Both the position numbers and the translations under genes were made by a program. Shown piece by piece: positions 1 through 11,318 of a DNA stretch of 64,000 nt. The stretch spans positions 1,302,001 to 1,366,000 of the forward strand of contig CP036296.1 in the NCBI GenBank assembly GCA_007751255.1, in the 5' to 3' direction. Position 1 is the stretch's first letter; every line of letters begins with the position of its first letter. The notes beneath the pieces are model-generated. The model saw only the letters and a program-made list of their open reading frames with translations. It was not told where the DNA came from and made no database searches. Source of the stretch: Engelhardtia mirabilis. GTDB taxonomy: Bacteria > Planctomycetota > UBA1135 > GCA-002686595.

Positions 1-1894
1 CGATCCCGCTGAGTTGGTAGGTACCCGGGACCAGACCGCCGAATCCAGTGGGTTGCGAGCGCTGGGCGTTCCCGTGGCGGAAGTCGAGGGGACCAGCCTC
101 GAGCCAGAGGTCGCCCGCCAACTGCTCGCCGGTGATCGGGTCGACCAGTATCGCGCTCAACTGAGCCCCGACGCGGAACTGCAGGAGCGCGTCGGTGGTG
201 CCCGTCGGCAGGTCCAGGGGATCGGGCGGCGCCGTGAACCCGGAGGAGATCTGCCTCCAGGCTTGCACTCGCCACAGACCCGGGAGGAGTGGCCCGATGC
301 GGAAGGTGCCGTCCTGCTTGGCGACCGAGAAGTGCGCCCCCGCCTCGCCGCCGATCTTCGAGGCGATGACGGTGAAGCCGCCGATGGGCTCGCCCTCGTG
401 GTCCACGGCGCGGCCGGCGATCCACTCCCCACGGTGGACCACGACGCGGGCTTCGACCTCGCTGTCGCCGGGATCGACGTCGACCCTCGTCAACTGGGGC
501 GCGATGGCGCTCTCGTCGGCGATGCCCGGGAGACTCTTGGGGGCCACGCACCAACGACCCGGCTGAACCCCGTGGAACTCGACCACGCCGGATGCGTCGG
601 TCGAGCCCGAGTCGAGCGGGTCGGCTTGCCGGGGGGCAAGCTCGACCTGCCAGGACGCAGAGCCCGGGTAGAGGTGCACCAGGACGCCCGATTGGGGCAC
701 ACCGGTCCCGTCGACGGCCGTCACCCGCACCGTCGCGCCGGATTCCACCGACCAGTTCAGCTCGCGTCTTTCGCCCGGCTTCAGCACCAGGTCCTGGGGC
801 GTGCGCTGGAGCACCTCGCGGCCGGCGCGCAGCTCGATCTGCAGCGGCTTCTCGGGTAGGAGGCCGGCCAACTCGAAGGAGCCGTCGACCGCGTCGACGG
901 GGGCCTGCCAGACGAGATCACCACCGTTGTTGTTGGCCTCGCCGCGGACTCTCAGGTGGTGCGCGGCGCAGGTCGCGGTGATCGTCGCGGGCTCGTCCAG
1001 CCCGCGGATGGTGCCGACCAGCGTTGCGGCGAGCTGCATGCGGATGAGCAGGGGCCGCTCGGGGTCGAGCCCGTCTTCGTCGACGCGGAACCGGACAGGG
1101 ACGCGCTCCGCGGTCGTTGCAGTTGCGGACCCGTCGCCGAACTTGGCGAGGTCGAAGGTGAAGCGCCCGGCGGAGTCGGAGCGGGTGACGCCCGCGTCCG
1201 CGTCGCCACTGGCCGCGACGGCGGGGCCAGTCGCGGAACCGCGGCGACGCGGAGGCACCGGGCGGATCGAGACGCCCGCCAGGGGCTGCCCGTTGACCGC
1301 ATCGACCACCAGACCGTGGAAGGTCCCGCTCGGTCGCTCCACGACGAGTTCCACCTCACGCGTCTCGCCGGGGCTGAGGGTCAGCCAGGTCGATTGGTTC
1401 GGGCGGTAGTAGGCCCCCTCGGGCCCCTTGGCCGAAACGAGGAGCCTCTGGTCCGGCGGGACTTCGACCAGAACGAGTCCGTCGCTGCCCACGATCAGGT
1501 CCTTTTCGACAGCGCCGCGACCGGCCGCTGGCGGCGCGAGTTCGCTATCGACTTGCTCATTGAGATTGACTCGCACCGATGCACCGGCGAGCGGCGCGCC
1601 GAACCCGTCGATCACTCGGATCGCGAGCAGAGTCTCGACCCCGGCCGCGGCCTGAGCTGCTTCGACCCGAGCCGCCGTGGTCCCATCCGGAACCAGGTCC
1701 AGCTCGGCCATGGCTCCTTCGGTCTCGGTCGTCGCGGTGAAACTCGGCGCAGGGGGCACCGTCGGCAGCGCTGCACGGTTCGAGCCCGTGTTCCGATCGA
1801 ACAGGATCAGGGCGGCGACGACGAGGGCCACCGCGACGAAGACGGGCACGATCGAGCGCGTGAGTCCGCGTTGACCCGGATGAAGTCGGTGCAT
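1..1894 (-). CDS. Membrane-anchored Ig-like/carboxypeptidase-regulatory-like protein, 3' end beyond window
   Basis: The reading frame is open from an ATG at 1894 down to base 1, so at least 631 codons are present and the C-terminus lies outside. The start overlaps the stop of the upstream gene by one base (TGATG), which suggests translational coupling. Residues about 15-33 form one hydrophobic segment after a basic N-terminus (signal anchor). The rest is a chain of beta-sandwich-like units with the pattern G-x-V-V-D-x-x-x-G-x-P-L-x-G, typical of carboxypeptidase regulatory-like or big Ig-like folds. Stretches such as FHGLVVDAV, PLLIRM and PQDLVL match the next gene nearly word for word, so the two are tandem paralogues. 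It probably acts at the cell surface or in the periplasm. No catalytic residues are recognised and the ligand is unknown. Confidence 0.85.
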   Translation of the reverse strand, partial: MHRLHPGQRGLTRSIVPVFVAVALVVAALILFDRNTGSNRAALPTVPPAPSFTATTETEGAMAELDLVPDGTTAARVEAAQAAAGVETLLAIRVIDGFGAPLAGASVRVNLNEQVDSELAPPAAGRGAVEKDLIVGSDGLVLVEVPPDQRLLVSAKGPEGAYYRPNQSTWLTLSPGETREVELVVERPSGTFHGLVVDAVNGQPLAGVSIRPVPPRRRGSATGPAVAASGDADAGVTRSDSAGRFTFDLAKFGDGSATATTAERVPVRFRVDEDGLDPERPLLIRMQLAATLVGTIRGLDEPATITATCAAHHLRVRGEANNNGGDLVWQAPVDAVDGSFELAGLLPEKPLQIELRAGREVLQRTPQDLVLKPGERRELNWSVESGATVRVTAVDGTGVPQSGVLVHLYPGSASWQVELAPRQADPLDSGSTDASGVVEFHGVQPGRWCVAPKSLPGIADESAIAPQLTRVDVDPGDSEVEARVVVHRGEWIAGRAVDHEGEPIGGFTVIASKIGGEAGAHFSVAKQDGTFRIGPLLPGLWRVQAWRQISSGFTAPPDPLDLPTGTTDALLQFRVGAQLSAILVDPITGEQLAGDLWLEAGPLDFRHGNAQRSQPTGFGGLVPGTYQLSGI

Positions 1895-4128
1895 CACTCG
1901 TCTTCAACCCGATAGACCACCTCGGCGACCTCACCCGCGCGGATCTCGACTGACTCCTCGTGCACGAGCTTGCGGGACTCGCCGTTCTCGTCGAGGCCGC
2001 CGAGGTAGCGGGAGTAGCGCACGGTCACCTGTCCGAGCGGCGCAGCGAAGACCTGGCTCGTGCCGCTGCGCAGTCCGTCGCTGTCGAACACCACGCCGTC
2101 CTGCTCGACCTTGACGTTGGCGTACTCCTGGGGGCCGGTGTAGCGCAGCAGCACCTCGCCCACCGGCGCGACGCGGACCTCGATCGGTCCCGGGTTGTCG
2201 CCGGCCTCGAAGTGCAGGCCACGGACAGCTCCGCGGCGGCCGTCGGCCGCGATGCCGAGCAAGTTGTAGCGGCCTGGGATCAGGCCGCCGAAGCGGGTCG
2301 GAAGTTCGGGGTCGGCGAGGCGGCGGTCGAAGTCGAAGAAGTCGATGGCCTGGACCTCCAGCCGTCCCCCCAACTGCTCGCCGCTGGTCGGGTCGATCAG
2401 GACAGCGGTCACACTGCTCGCCTCGCGGAATCGAAACTGCGCGCCGTTGGTGCCTGCGGGGAGGTCCTGGGGCTCGGGCGGGGCGGGCCCACTTGACTTC
2501 GTCGAGGTCGAGGCACTCACGCGCCACAGCCCCGGCACGAGGGGGCCGAGGCGGAAGTTGCCGTCCGCGTCGGTCGTCGCGCCCGCGGAGGCGGCCTCGC
2601 CCCCGATCTTGGCCCCCGAGACGTAGAACCTCTCCATGGGCTGGCCGTCGGGCCCTTCGCATCGACCGGTGATCCAAAGGCCGCGGTGGACGGTGACGCG
2701 GACGTCGACGGATTCGGCGCCGGGCGCGACGTCGAAGAACGTCGCAAGGGACGCCACCGCCAGTTCGTCGGGAGTGTCCGGGAGGTGCCCGGGTGCCACG
2801 ACCCATCGGCCCGGTTGGAGGTCGCGGAACACGATCGTGCCCGAGTCGTCGGTCTCGCCCGCGGCGTGGGTCGAGGCCTGGTCGGGGACGACGCCCGGAC
2901 GCGGCACCTCGGGGCCCGGATAGAGGCGAACGACCACTTGCGGCTGGGGTGCACCGTTCGCGTCGACGGCGATCACCCGCGCCGTCGCGCCGGAGGCTAC
3001 GGACCAATGCACTTCGCGCCGCTCGCCCTGTTCCAACACCAGGTCCTGCGGCACACGCAACAGGCTCGTCCGACCGGCCAGCACCTCGACCACGAGCGGT
3101 GTCTCGGGCAGCAGACCCCCGAGCTCGAAGGACCCGTCGAGCTCGTCGATGGTTGCACGCCAGGCGATGTCGCCACCTGTGATGACAGGCTCGCCGCCGG
3201 CGTTCAGGTGGTAGGACGCACACGTCGCCGTGATCGTCGCGGGTTGCGCGAGGCCGTCGACCGTGCCGACCAGGCTCGCGCCACGGTCGAGGCGAATCAG
3301 GAGCGGGCGGGCGGGATCGAGCCCCACCTCGTCGACGCGGAACTGGCCGGGCACGTGGTCGACGACCTTCGCGGTCGCGAAGCCGTCGCCCCAATCGGCG
3401 AGGTCGATGACGAAGCGCCCGGATGGGTCGGTCCGAGTGACCTCTTGCCCGAAGTCTTGGCGATCGATGTAGCTCGAGCCACCGAAGCGCATCATCGTCG
3501 ATGCAGGCCGGGCATGGATCGCGACGTCGGCGAGCGGTGACTCGTCCACTGCATCGACCACCAGGCCGTGGAAGCTCCCGCGCGGCCGCTCGATGCGGAT
3601 CTCGATCTCGCGGATCTCGCCCGCCTCGAGGGGCGGCACCGTCGAACGCTTGATACGGAAGTTGGTTCCAGTGGCGCCATCGGCCGTGACCTGGAGGTAC
3701 TCGCCGGGCGGGACGTCGACCACGACGCGGCCCTCGGCGTCGGCGAGGAGAGTCTCGGCGAGCGCTCCGTGTCCGTCGACGCGCACCACTGGCGGGGCGT
3801 CTTCGACCTGCTCGCACCAGACTCGCACCCGGGCGCGCTCGACGGCCTGGCCGTCGCCGTCGAGGACTCGCACGTCGAGGGCCGTTCCTACCGATCCGGC
3901 CGCCGCGGGCGGCGCCGTAGTCGGGACCTCGACCCGGGCCTCGGCAGCCGGGGTCGGAGCGACCTGCGACTCGAGCTCGCTGACTTGGCTCGAGCGGCCC
4001 TCGACCGCGCTCGCGAGTGCCGCACCCGGCGGCGTAGCCGACTCACTTGTGGCGGGCGGTCGATCGAACAACAGCACGCCGGCGACCACGAGGGCCACCA
4101 GCAGGGCGATGGGGACAATCAAGCGCAT
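1894..4128 (-). CDS. Membrane-anchored Ig-like/carboxypeptidase-regulatory-like protein
   Basis: 744 residues. The ATG at 4128 was chosen because it begins a clean signal anchor (MRLIVPIALLVALVVAGVLL); the frame stays open far upstream only because of high GC. A proline/alanine-rich linker follows to about residue 85, then repeated beta-sandwich units carrying the motif G-x-V-x-D-x-x-x-x-x-P-L-A-x-V, for example FHGLVVDAVDESPLADVAI. A dipeptide-rich C-terminus ends in VVYRVEDE. It is a close paralogue of the following gene and is likely co-transcribed with it. The family is common among large exported planctomycete proteins and is usually annotated as carboxypeptidase regulatory-like. No enzymatic domain is visible, so a structural or binding role at the envelope is the most that can be inferred. 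Confidence 0.9.
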   Translation of the reverse strand: MRLIVPIALLVALVVAGVLLFDRPPATSESATPPGAALASAVEGRSSQVSELESQVAPTPAAEARVEVPTTAPPAAAGSVGTALDVRVLDGDGQAVERARVRVWCEQVEDAPPVVRVDGHGALAETLLADAEGRVVVDVPPGEYLQVTADGATGTNFRIKRSTVPPLEAGEIREIEIRIERPRGSFHGLVVDAVDESPLADVAIHARPASTMMRFGGSSYIDRQDFGQEVTRTDPSGRFVIDLADWGDGFATAKVVDHVPGQFRVDEVGLDPARPLLIRLDRGASLVGTVDGLAQPATITATCASYHLNAGGEPVITGGDIAWRATIDELDGSFELGGLLPETPLVVEVLAGRTSLLRVPQDLVLEQGERREVHWSVASGATARVIAVDANGAPQPQVVVRLYPGPEVPRPGVVPDQASTHAAGETDDSGTIVFRDLQPGRWVVAPGHLPDTPDELAVASLATFFDVAPGAESVDVRVTVHRGLWITGRCEGPDGQPMERFYVSGAKIGGEAASAGATTDADGNFRLGPLVPGLWRVSASTSTKSSGPAPPEPQDLPAGTNGAQFRFREASSVTAVLIDPTSGEQLGGRLEVQAIDFFDFDRRLADPELPTRFGGLIPGRYNLLGIAADGRRGAVRGLHFEAGDNPGPIEVRVAPVGEVLLRYTGPQEYANVKVEQDGVVFDSDGLRSGTSQVFAAPLGQVTVRYSRYLGGLDENGESRKLVHEESVEIRAGEVAEVVYRVEDE

Positions 4129-4157
4129 GGGAATCCGACAGCCGGGGGACGGGCCCC

Positions 4158-4163
4158 AGGCTA
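4158..4163 (-). promoter_or_regulatory. Putative -10 box (TAGCCT) of the tandem Ig-like genes
   Basis: On the minus strand GTTAGCCT lies 29 bases before the ATG at 4128. It resembles the TAnnnT boxes found before many other genes in the window. No convincing -35 is visible. Confidence 0.3.
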
Positions 4164-4184
4164 ACGGACTCCCACGCCCCCGGC

Positions 4185-5487
4185 TCAGGTCCCCGCGAAG
4201 TCGACGCCGTCGAAGACCAGCGTCGGCGTGCGGAAGGTGCTCCAGGGCAGGGGGTCGTTGCCCACGGCCACGAGCTGCTGCAAGAGGTCCTTGTAGTTGC
4301 CGGTGATGTTCATCTCCGTCACCGGCTCGGTCAGCTCGCCGTGCTCGACGAGGTGCCCCGCGAAGCCGAAGGAGAAGCCGCCGCTGGTCATGTCGGCGTT
4401 GCCACCCAACCAGGACTCGACGCAGATGCCCTGGTCGATCCCGCCGAGCAGGCCGGCCAGGTCCTGGTCGCCGTGGCCGAAGACCAGGTTGGTGGTGCAG
4501 CCGCCGTTGGGCTTCCAGCCGAGCTTCTTGCCGTAGTAGGAGTCGATGTAGAAGGTCTCGAGCACGCCCTCGCTGACGATGCGGCGCTCGGCCAGGGCCA
4601 CGCCGTCGCCGTCGTAGGTGCGCGAGGCGCTGGAGCGCTTGCGGAAGGGATCGTCGGTCATCGTCAGCAGCGGGCTGGCGATGCGTTGGCCCTGGGCGTC
4701 GGCCAGGAAGGTGCGCTTCTGCTGCACCGCGCTGGCGGAGATCGCGCCCAGCAAGCGCCCGAGGAAGCTGGTGCCGGCCTCGGGGGTCAGGATCATCCGA
4801 CCGCGCCGGCTCGAGACCTTGCGCGCGCCGATGCGCGCCTTGACGCGGCGCAGGGCCTCGGCGCCGGTCTCGCTGGGCGAAGGCAAGTCCGCCGCGTGGG
4901 TGTCGCCCACGTAGCGATGCGCCTCCGGGCGACGCTCGCCGTCGCGCATCGAGACCTCGGCCCCGTACCACAGGCTGGTGCTCTCGCGGCTGGCGCGAAA
5001 GCCGTTGGACCCGACCAGGGCCGCCGCGCCGGCGCTGTCGAAAACCATGCAGTTGGAGCCGATCACGGCGTCGTCGGCTTCGGCCGCCGTGGCGAGCTCG
5101 CCGGCGATCGCCATGCGGCGGTCACGGTCGAGGCTCGTGAGGCTCGCGTCGACCTGGTCGAGCTCGACGCTGCGCAGGCCCGCGAAGAGCTCCCGCGCCG
5201 CGATCTCGCGGAACGGATCCGGCTCCAGGGCGCGGGTCAAAGCCACCGCGTCGGTGAGGAAGCGCTTCAGTCGCCCCTCGTCGAGGTCGTTGGTCGAGTG
5301 GGCCGAGTAGCGTCCGCCCGCGAACAGGCGCACGGACAACTCGAGGCTGTCGCTCTCCTGCACCTTCTCGACGGCGTTCGCGTGCCAGCCGAGCTCCACC
5401 GAGCGACCCCAGGCCACCGCCGCCAGGCAGTCGTCGGCGCCGCAGTCCTTGGCTAGTTGCACCGCGCGCGCCGCGCGTTCTTCGAGC

Positions 5488-5498
<11 letters not shown>
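4185..5498 (-). CDS. tldE: TldE/PmbA metallopeptidase-complex subunit
   Basis: 437 residues, the usual length for TldE (PmbA). With TldD this protein forms a cytoplasmic heterodimeric protease that trims unfolded peptides and, in some bacteria, matures peptide natural products; TldE is the non-catalytic partner. The C-terminal half carries the family beta-rich region, including GGCTTNLVFGHG, and the typical late motif NITGNYKD near residue 400. No HExxxH motif is present, as expected for TldE. The ATG at 5498 overlaps the end of tldD by 11 bases, so the two genes form one operon with tldD first. Nearby there is no recognisable peptide precursor or RiPP cyclase, so a general housekeeping role is more likely than bacteriocin maturation. 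Confidence 0.95.
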
Positions 5499-6939
<1,441 letters not shown>

Positions 6940-6970
6940 GGCTGCTCGGGGGAGAAGAGTGGACCAGTGG

Positions 6971-7010
6971 CCCAGGTGATACGAGGCGTGCCCCTTGTAT
7001 CGTCCCTGGG
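6971..7010. promoter_or_regulatory. Imperfect palindrome in the tldD/thpR divergent promoter region
   Basis: CCCAGG at 6971-6976 pairs with CCTGGG at 7005-7010, and GATACGAGG at 6978-6986 pairs with CCTTGTATC at 6993-7001 (one G-T pair), around the 6-base centre CGTGCC. It lies between two divergent genes, so it may be an operator, or a hairpin in one leader. No regulator gene is adjacent. Confidence 0.4.
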
Positions 7011-7097
7011 GTCGCCGATGGCCAGGGTGCTGCCGCGAATGGCCGGGGATAGGACCCCGTGCTGGTTCAGGCGCGCGGCCTGGCTCACCATGGCCAC

Positions 7098-7628
7098 GTG
7101 ACTCGTCTCTTCGTCGCCGTCCACCCGCCCCTGGCCATCGCCACCGACCTGCTCGCGACCCTGGATGGGCTGGACCTGCCCGATCACCGCCTCACGCGCC
7201 CCGACCAGATTCACCTGACGGTGCTCTTCGTGGGCGAGGTCGACGAGCGGGACGTGCCCCTGGTGGCGGAGTCGGTCGAGCGCGCGGCGGCGGGGGTGCG
7301 CGCCTTCGAGCTGGCTCCCGACGGCTGGATGGCCCTGCCGGAGCGCGGCCCGTCGCGCCTGATCGCGGCCGGTGCCCAGGCCCCCTCGGCCCTGGCGGAG
7401 CTCCACCGGCGCCTGGCCGCGCGGCTCGTGGTCAAGGGCCGCAAGCCGCGCAGCTTCCTGCCGCACCTGACCCTCTGCCGCTTCACCCGACCCACGCCGT
7501 TCGAGTTGAGCGCGCCCTTCCCCGGCGTCGCTCCCTTCGAGATCGGCGAGGTGTCCCTGATGCGGAGCGTGCTGCGGCCCGAAGGCGCCGAGCACCGCCA
7601 GGTGGCGCGCTTCGCCTTGGCGGTCTGA
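7098..7628 (+). CDS. thpR: RNA 2',3'-cyclic phosphodiesterase (LigT/ThpR family)
   Basis: 176 residues from a GTG at 7098, chosen because the family begins with a short strand equivalent to TRLFVAV; an upstream GTG at 7059 would add 13 untypical residues. Both catalytic HxTx motifs are present: HLT at 39-41 (followed by VLFVGEV) and HLT at 123-125 (in PHLTLCRF). Family members hydrolyse RNA or nucleotide 2',3'-cyclic phosphates to 2'-phosphates, or ligate tRNA halves in vitro. The last 65 bases of this gene recur at 11319-11383, marking one edge of a tandem duplication. Confidence 0.93.
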   Translation: MTRLFVAVHPPLAIATDLLATLDGLDLPDHRLTRPDQIHLTVLFVGEVDERDVPLVAESVERAAAGVRAFELAPDGWMALPERGPSRLIAAGAQAPSALAELHRRLAARLVVKGRKPRSFLPHLTLCRFTRPTPFELSAPFPGVAPFEIGEVSLMRSVLRPEGAEHRQVARFALAV

Positions 7629-7807
7629 GAACGGAGATATCCCGGGGCCCGCGGGTGCCGTGAGCGCCGCCGTGATCGCAATCCGGAGGGTAGAGGGGCG
7701 CGGTCTCGAGCGGAATCTGCCAGGGTAGGTGGGTGCGACTGACTCGGCCTCGGATTGAGCCGCCGCGCGATTGAGTGCCCACGAAGAATCTCCGAACGAG
7801 TGGAACC

Positions 7808-10800
7808 ATGATTCTCCGCCTCCGATTGCTCGCTGTCGTGCTCCTGTCCAGCGCCGCCCAGGGTCAGACCCTCGTGGCTGACATCAACTCGTCGACCGTG
7901 ACCGAGGAGTACTCGTCGGATCCGGTGCACCTCGTCGAGTCGGGTGGTTTCGTCTACTTCAGCGGCGAGGACACGGTCCACGGTCGCGAGCTCTGGCGCA
8001 CGGACGGCACGGAGGCGGGGACCGAGCTCGTCGTCGACCTCCGGACCGGTGCAGCGTCGTCCAATCCCGAGCACATGGTTGTGCTGGCCGACGGTCGAAT
8101 TGCCTTCGCGGCGACCACGCTGGCGTTTACTCGTGACCTGTGGATCACCGACGGCACCGCCGCTGGAACCTCCATGCTGGTCGACCTGGATCCGACGGTC
8201 GGGGACGCCCCCTCTAGATTGACTCCACTCGGCGACGGCCTGGTCTACTTCGGCGAGGCCGTCGGCCGCAGTCTGTGGTTCTCCGACGGCACGCCGGGGG
8301 GGGCGGTTACGCTGCTCGCGGACCTTCCGGGGGGGCAGAACGAGGTCACCTCCGGTACGGCCACGGGCTCGGGCGGCGCGAACTCGTGGACGATGCAGCA
8401 GATGCCAGAGGTCAACGGGACCCTGTACTTCGCGATCAACGGCGGCAGCCCCAATTGGAGTCTGTGGAGGACCGACGGCACAGTCTCGGGCACCGCAATG
8501 GTCACGGCGCAAAGCGGTGGTGGCTTCTCCGACAATGAGGTCGAGTACCTGACGGCGTTCGACGACGCCGTCTGGTTCACCGCAGGTGACGGACTCTCCG
8601 CGGGAACCAAGCTCTGGCGTAGCGACGGAACCGCCGCGGGAACGGTGCCCTTCCTCGATGCCGTGGGAGCCCCCGCCATCTTCGAACCGAAGCTCCTGAA
8701 GGTCGCTGGGAACAAGCTGTACTTCAGTGGACTCGTTGCTGGTGCGGGTCCTGAGCTCTGCGTCACCGACGGCACCGTCGCGGGAACCCACCTGGTCGCC
8801 GACCTCAACCCGGGACCCATCGGTTCCGGTCTCTACGAGTTAGGCACCTTTGGAGACCGACTCGTATTCAGGGGCCAGAGTATTGGGCTCGGCGCGGAGC
8901 CCTGGATCTCGGATGGAACAGCGGTGGGAACCTACGTGCTCGGTGACATCGATCCCGGGGCCTCCTTGCCGAAGCACTTCATGGAATTCGGAGGCAAGGT
9001 CTACTTCCAGGCCTCGCGGGCGGACGTGGGTTACGAGCTCTGGTCGAGCGATGGAACTCCGGACAGCGCCGAGCTGGTCAGCGACCTCGAACCCGGCGTA
9101 GCCGACTCGTTTCCCCAGAAGACGTTCGCCTCGAGCCTCGGCCTGTTCTTCAGCGCGGACTTGACCGGCCTCGACCGCGAGCTCTGGATCACGGACGGCA
9201 CGTCGGCGGGAACCAGGCTGGTGAGCGAGATCAACGTGCCGCCGGCCAGCGCCAGTTCCTCTCCGGGGAACTTCGGCGCGCTGGGCGACCGCCTGTACTT
9301 CAGCGCCGACGACGGTTCCACGGGGCGAGAGCTGTGGGCCAGCGACGGTACGGCCCAGGGGACCCAGTTGGTGGCCGACATCATGGCTGGACCCGAGGGG
9401 GTCGATCCGAGCGCGATCCGGGCCCTCGGTGACCTGGTGGTCTTCGGCGCCGACGTGCCGGGCTTCGGCCATGAACCCTGGGTCAGCGACGGCACCGCCG
9501 CGGGGACGCAGATGCTGGCCGACATCGCGCCCGGCCTCGGCGACAGCCAGTACGTGCCCTTGGGCGTGGTCGGGGACCGACTGCTCTTCACGGCCGATGA
9601 CCAGGCAACTGGCGCTGAGCTCTGGTCCACCGATGGAACGCCCGCTGGCACGCAGCTGCTGTCGGACATCAACCCCGGTTCGGCCGGTAGCTCGCCGGCC
9701 GCGCTGGGGCAGCTGGGCGACCTTCTGCTCTTCGCGGCCACGGACGGCTCCACCGGGGTCGAGCCCTGGATCACCGACGGCACGGCCGCGGGAACCTCTC
9801 TGTTGGTGGATCTGAGGTCCGGCCCGGCGAGTTCGAGCCCGGAGTTCGGCCTGACGGTGGGGGACCGGGTCTACTTCGCAGCGATCGATTCGAACTCAGG
9901 GGCGGGAGTCGAGCTCTGGGTCACCGACGGTACGGTCGCGGGTACGCAGCTCGCCGTGGACGTCCAGCCTGGCTCCTTCAGCTCCCATCCGCACCCGCTG
10001 GTCGCGATCGCCGATCGCATCTACTTCTCGGCGCGTGACGCCCTCAGCCAGCGCCAGCTCTTCGTGACGGATGGTTCGGCACCTGGCACCGTCAAACTCA
10101 CCCGCGTGGAGAGCGACCGGACCGACGGTCCGATCACCGACCAGGCCGTGTCCGCGGGCGAGGGCGTGTTCTTCGTCGTGGAGGAGGTCTACTCGGAGAA
10201 GAAACTGTGGCTCACCGACGGAACCCTGGTCGGGACGAAGCCCTACGTCACCGACGGTGTGACCATGACGGTGCTGTCCCTCGACTTGCTGGAGAAGCCT
10301 GGGCTCGGAACCCGCGCTTTGATCACCCTCGACGACGGGGTCTCGGGAGTCGAGCTGTGGGTGGTCGGAGAGGACCTCCTGGCGCCGGTGCAACTGGCCG
10401 ACCTGAACCCTGGGATCGCGCCGAGCCTGCCCAGCGGGGCAACCCTGGCGGGGGACCTGGTCTTCTTCGCCGCCGACGACGGCGTCAACGGTCGCGAGCT
10501 GCACGCCCTGCCGCTGCCCGACACGGGCAACTGGAAGCTCGAGTTGATCGGGGTGGGCTGCGGAGCTTCCGCGGGCGTGGTCCCCACGATCGATGCCTCG
10601 GGCTCGGCGACGGTGGGGGACGCGTTCAAGGTGGCGCTCAGCGACCTTCCCGTCGCGGCGCCGACGACCCTGTTCCTGGGCTCGGGCCCGGCCTTCCTGC
10701 CGCTCGGCGCGGGCTGCGCGATCCTGGTGGCCGACCCCCTCGCCGTCGCCAGCGGCACGAGCGACGGCGCTGGGACCTTCTCGGTCGACCTGGTGGTGCC

Positions 10801-10921
10801 CGCGATGGGCGCCCTGGCCGGCGTCGAAGTTCCCTTTCAGGGCTTCGTCTTCGACCCGGGCGGGGCGGTGCTCGGGTTGGGGGCGCTCACCCCCGCGCTC
10901 TCGATCCTCCTGGGGAGCTGA
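7808..10921 (+). CDS. Exported ELWxxDGT-repeat protein (copy A)
   Basis: 1037 residues from the ATG at 7808, which gives a classical signal peptide ending at AAQG before QTLVADI; an upstream start at 7775 would bury it. About 16 repeats of roughly 48 residues follow, each with a form of E-L-W-x-x-D-G-T-x-x-G-T then a hydrophobic strand and D-(I/L)-x-P-G. This matches the ELWxxDGT repeat family, predicted to build beta-propellers; 16 units could form two eight-bladed propellers (inference). The last 130 or so residues, from GVGCGAS, form a separate beta-rich tail ending LSILLGS that is shared with other exported proteins here. Function is unknown, probably surface binding. Its paralogue is at 11556-14627. 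Confidence 0.93.
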   Translation: MILRLRLLAVVLLSSAAQGQTLVADINSSTVTEEYSSDPVHLVESGGFVYFSGEDTVHGRELWRTDGTEAGTELVVDLRTGAASSNPEHMVVLADGRIAFAATTLAFTRDLWITDGTAAGTSMLVDLDPTVGDAPSRLTPLGDGLVYFGEAVGRSLWFSDGTPGGAVTLLADLPGGQNEVTSGTATGSGGANSWTMQQMPEVNGTLYFAINGGSPNWSLWRTDGTVSGTAMVTAQSGGGFSDNEVEYLTAFDDAVWFTAGDGLSAGTKLWRSDGTAAGTVPFLDAVGAPAIFEPKLLKVAGNKLYFSGLVAGAGPELCVTDGTVAGTHLVADLNPGPIGSGLYELGTFGDRLVFRGQSIGLGAEPWISDGTAVGTYVLGDIDPGASLPKHFMEFGGKVYFQASRADVGYELWSSDGTPDSAELVSDLEPGVADSFPQKTFASSLGLFFSADLTGLDRELWITDGTSAGTRLVSEINVPPASASSSPGNFGALGDRLYFSADDGSTGRELWASDGTAQGTQLVADIMAGPEGVDPSAIRALGDLVVFGADVPGFGHEPWVSDGTAAGTQMLADIAPGLGDSQYVPLGVVGDRLLFTADDQATGAELWSTDGTPAGTQLLSDINPGSAGSSPAALGQLGDLLLFAATDGSTGVEPWITDGTAAGTSLLVDLRSGPASSSPEFGLTVGDRVYFAAIDSNSGAGVELWVTDGTVAGTQLAVDVQPGSFSSHPHPLVAIADRIYFSARDALSQRQLFVTDGSAPGTVKLTRVESDRTDGPITDQAVSAGEGVFFVVEEVYSEKKLWLTDGTLVGTKPYVTDGVTMTVLSLDLLEKPGLGTRALITLDDGVSGVELWVVGEDLLAPVQLADLNPGIAPSLPSGATLAGDLVFFAADDGVNGRELHALPLPDTGNWKLELIGVGCGASAGVVPTIDASGSATVGDAFKVALSDLPVAAPTTLFLGSGPAFLPLGAGCAILVADPLAVASGTSDGAGTFSVDLVVPAMGALAGVEVPFQGFVFDPGGAVLGLGALTPALSILLGS

Positions 10922-10934
10922 CTGCCCGGGGCCC

Positions 10935-11318
10935 TCACTTCGCCGCGTCCGTCGCGGGCGCGCACGCGATCGAGCCCCTGGCCGAGCTCCTCGACTTGCT
11001 CGGCCAGGTCCAGGCGATCGGCGTCGCGCTCGGGCGCGTTGGGTGAGGCGACGCCTTCGCCGACGGTGTCGTAGCTGTCGAGGCGCGGCGCTTGGCCCGG
11101 GTACAGGTCGGCGTGGACCAGCAGGTCGAAGGTCAGCACGCACGAGGGCGTGGTGCATTCGACGAAGACGTAGCCGCGGCGGCCGCTGCCGGTGGGGACG
11201 GTGCGCGGGAGCTCGGCGAACTTGGCCTCGGCGAAGACCAGGTCCACCGCCGACTCGGGCCCGAACGCGCGGCCGCCGAGGGAGTCGTGGACCACCTCGC
11301 CGGCGGTGACCACGTCCA
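10935..11318 (-). pseudogene. Truncated copy of the helix-turn-helix gene at 14641-15924
   Basis: On the minus strand this block reads LDVVTAGEVVHDSLGGRAF and onward, closely matching the C-terminal third of the intact gene at 14641. By hand count about 19 of some 350 bases differ. The N-terminal two thirds are absent because the sequence switches to thpR sequence at about 11318. After RVRARD an internal deletion of about 140 bases relative to the intact gene shifts the frame, so the original DAAK stop is no longer read. With no start region and a broken end it is a remnant left by the tandem duplication. Confidence 0.88.

Noticed and set aside
1894-4971. A 1025-codon minus-strand frame covering the second Ig-like gene and part of tldE
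   Set aside because: Codons upstream of 4128 give arginine/proline-rich sequence overlapping tldE in another frame; the signal anchor at 4128 marks the real start.
8000-10300. The regularly spaced repeats as a CRISPR or other DNA-level array
   Set aside because: The repeats are in frame, encode the ELWxxDGT protein motif and vary at third codon positions, so they are protein repeats.
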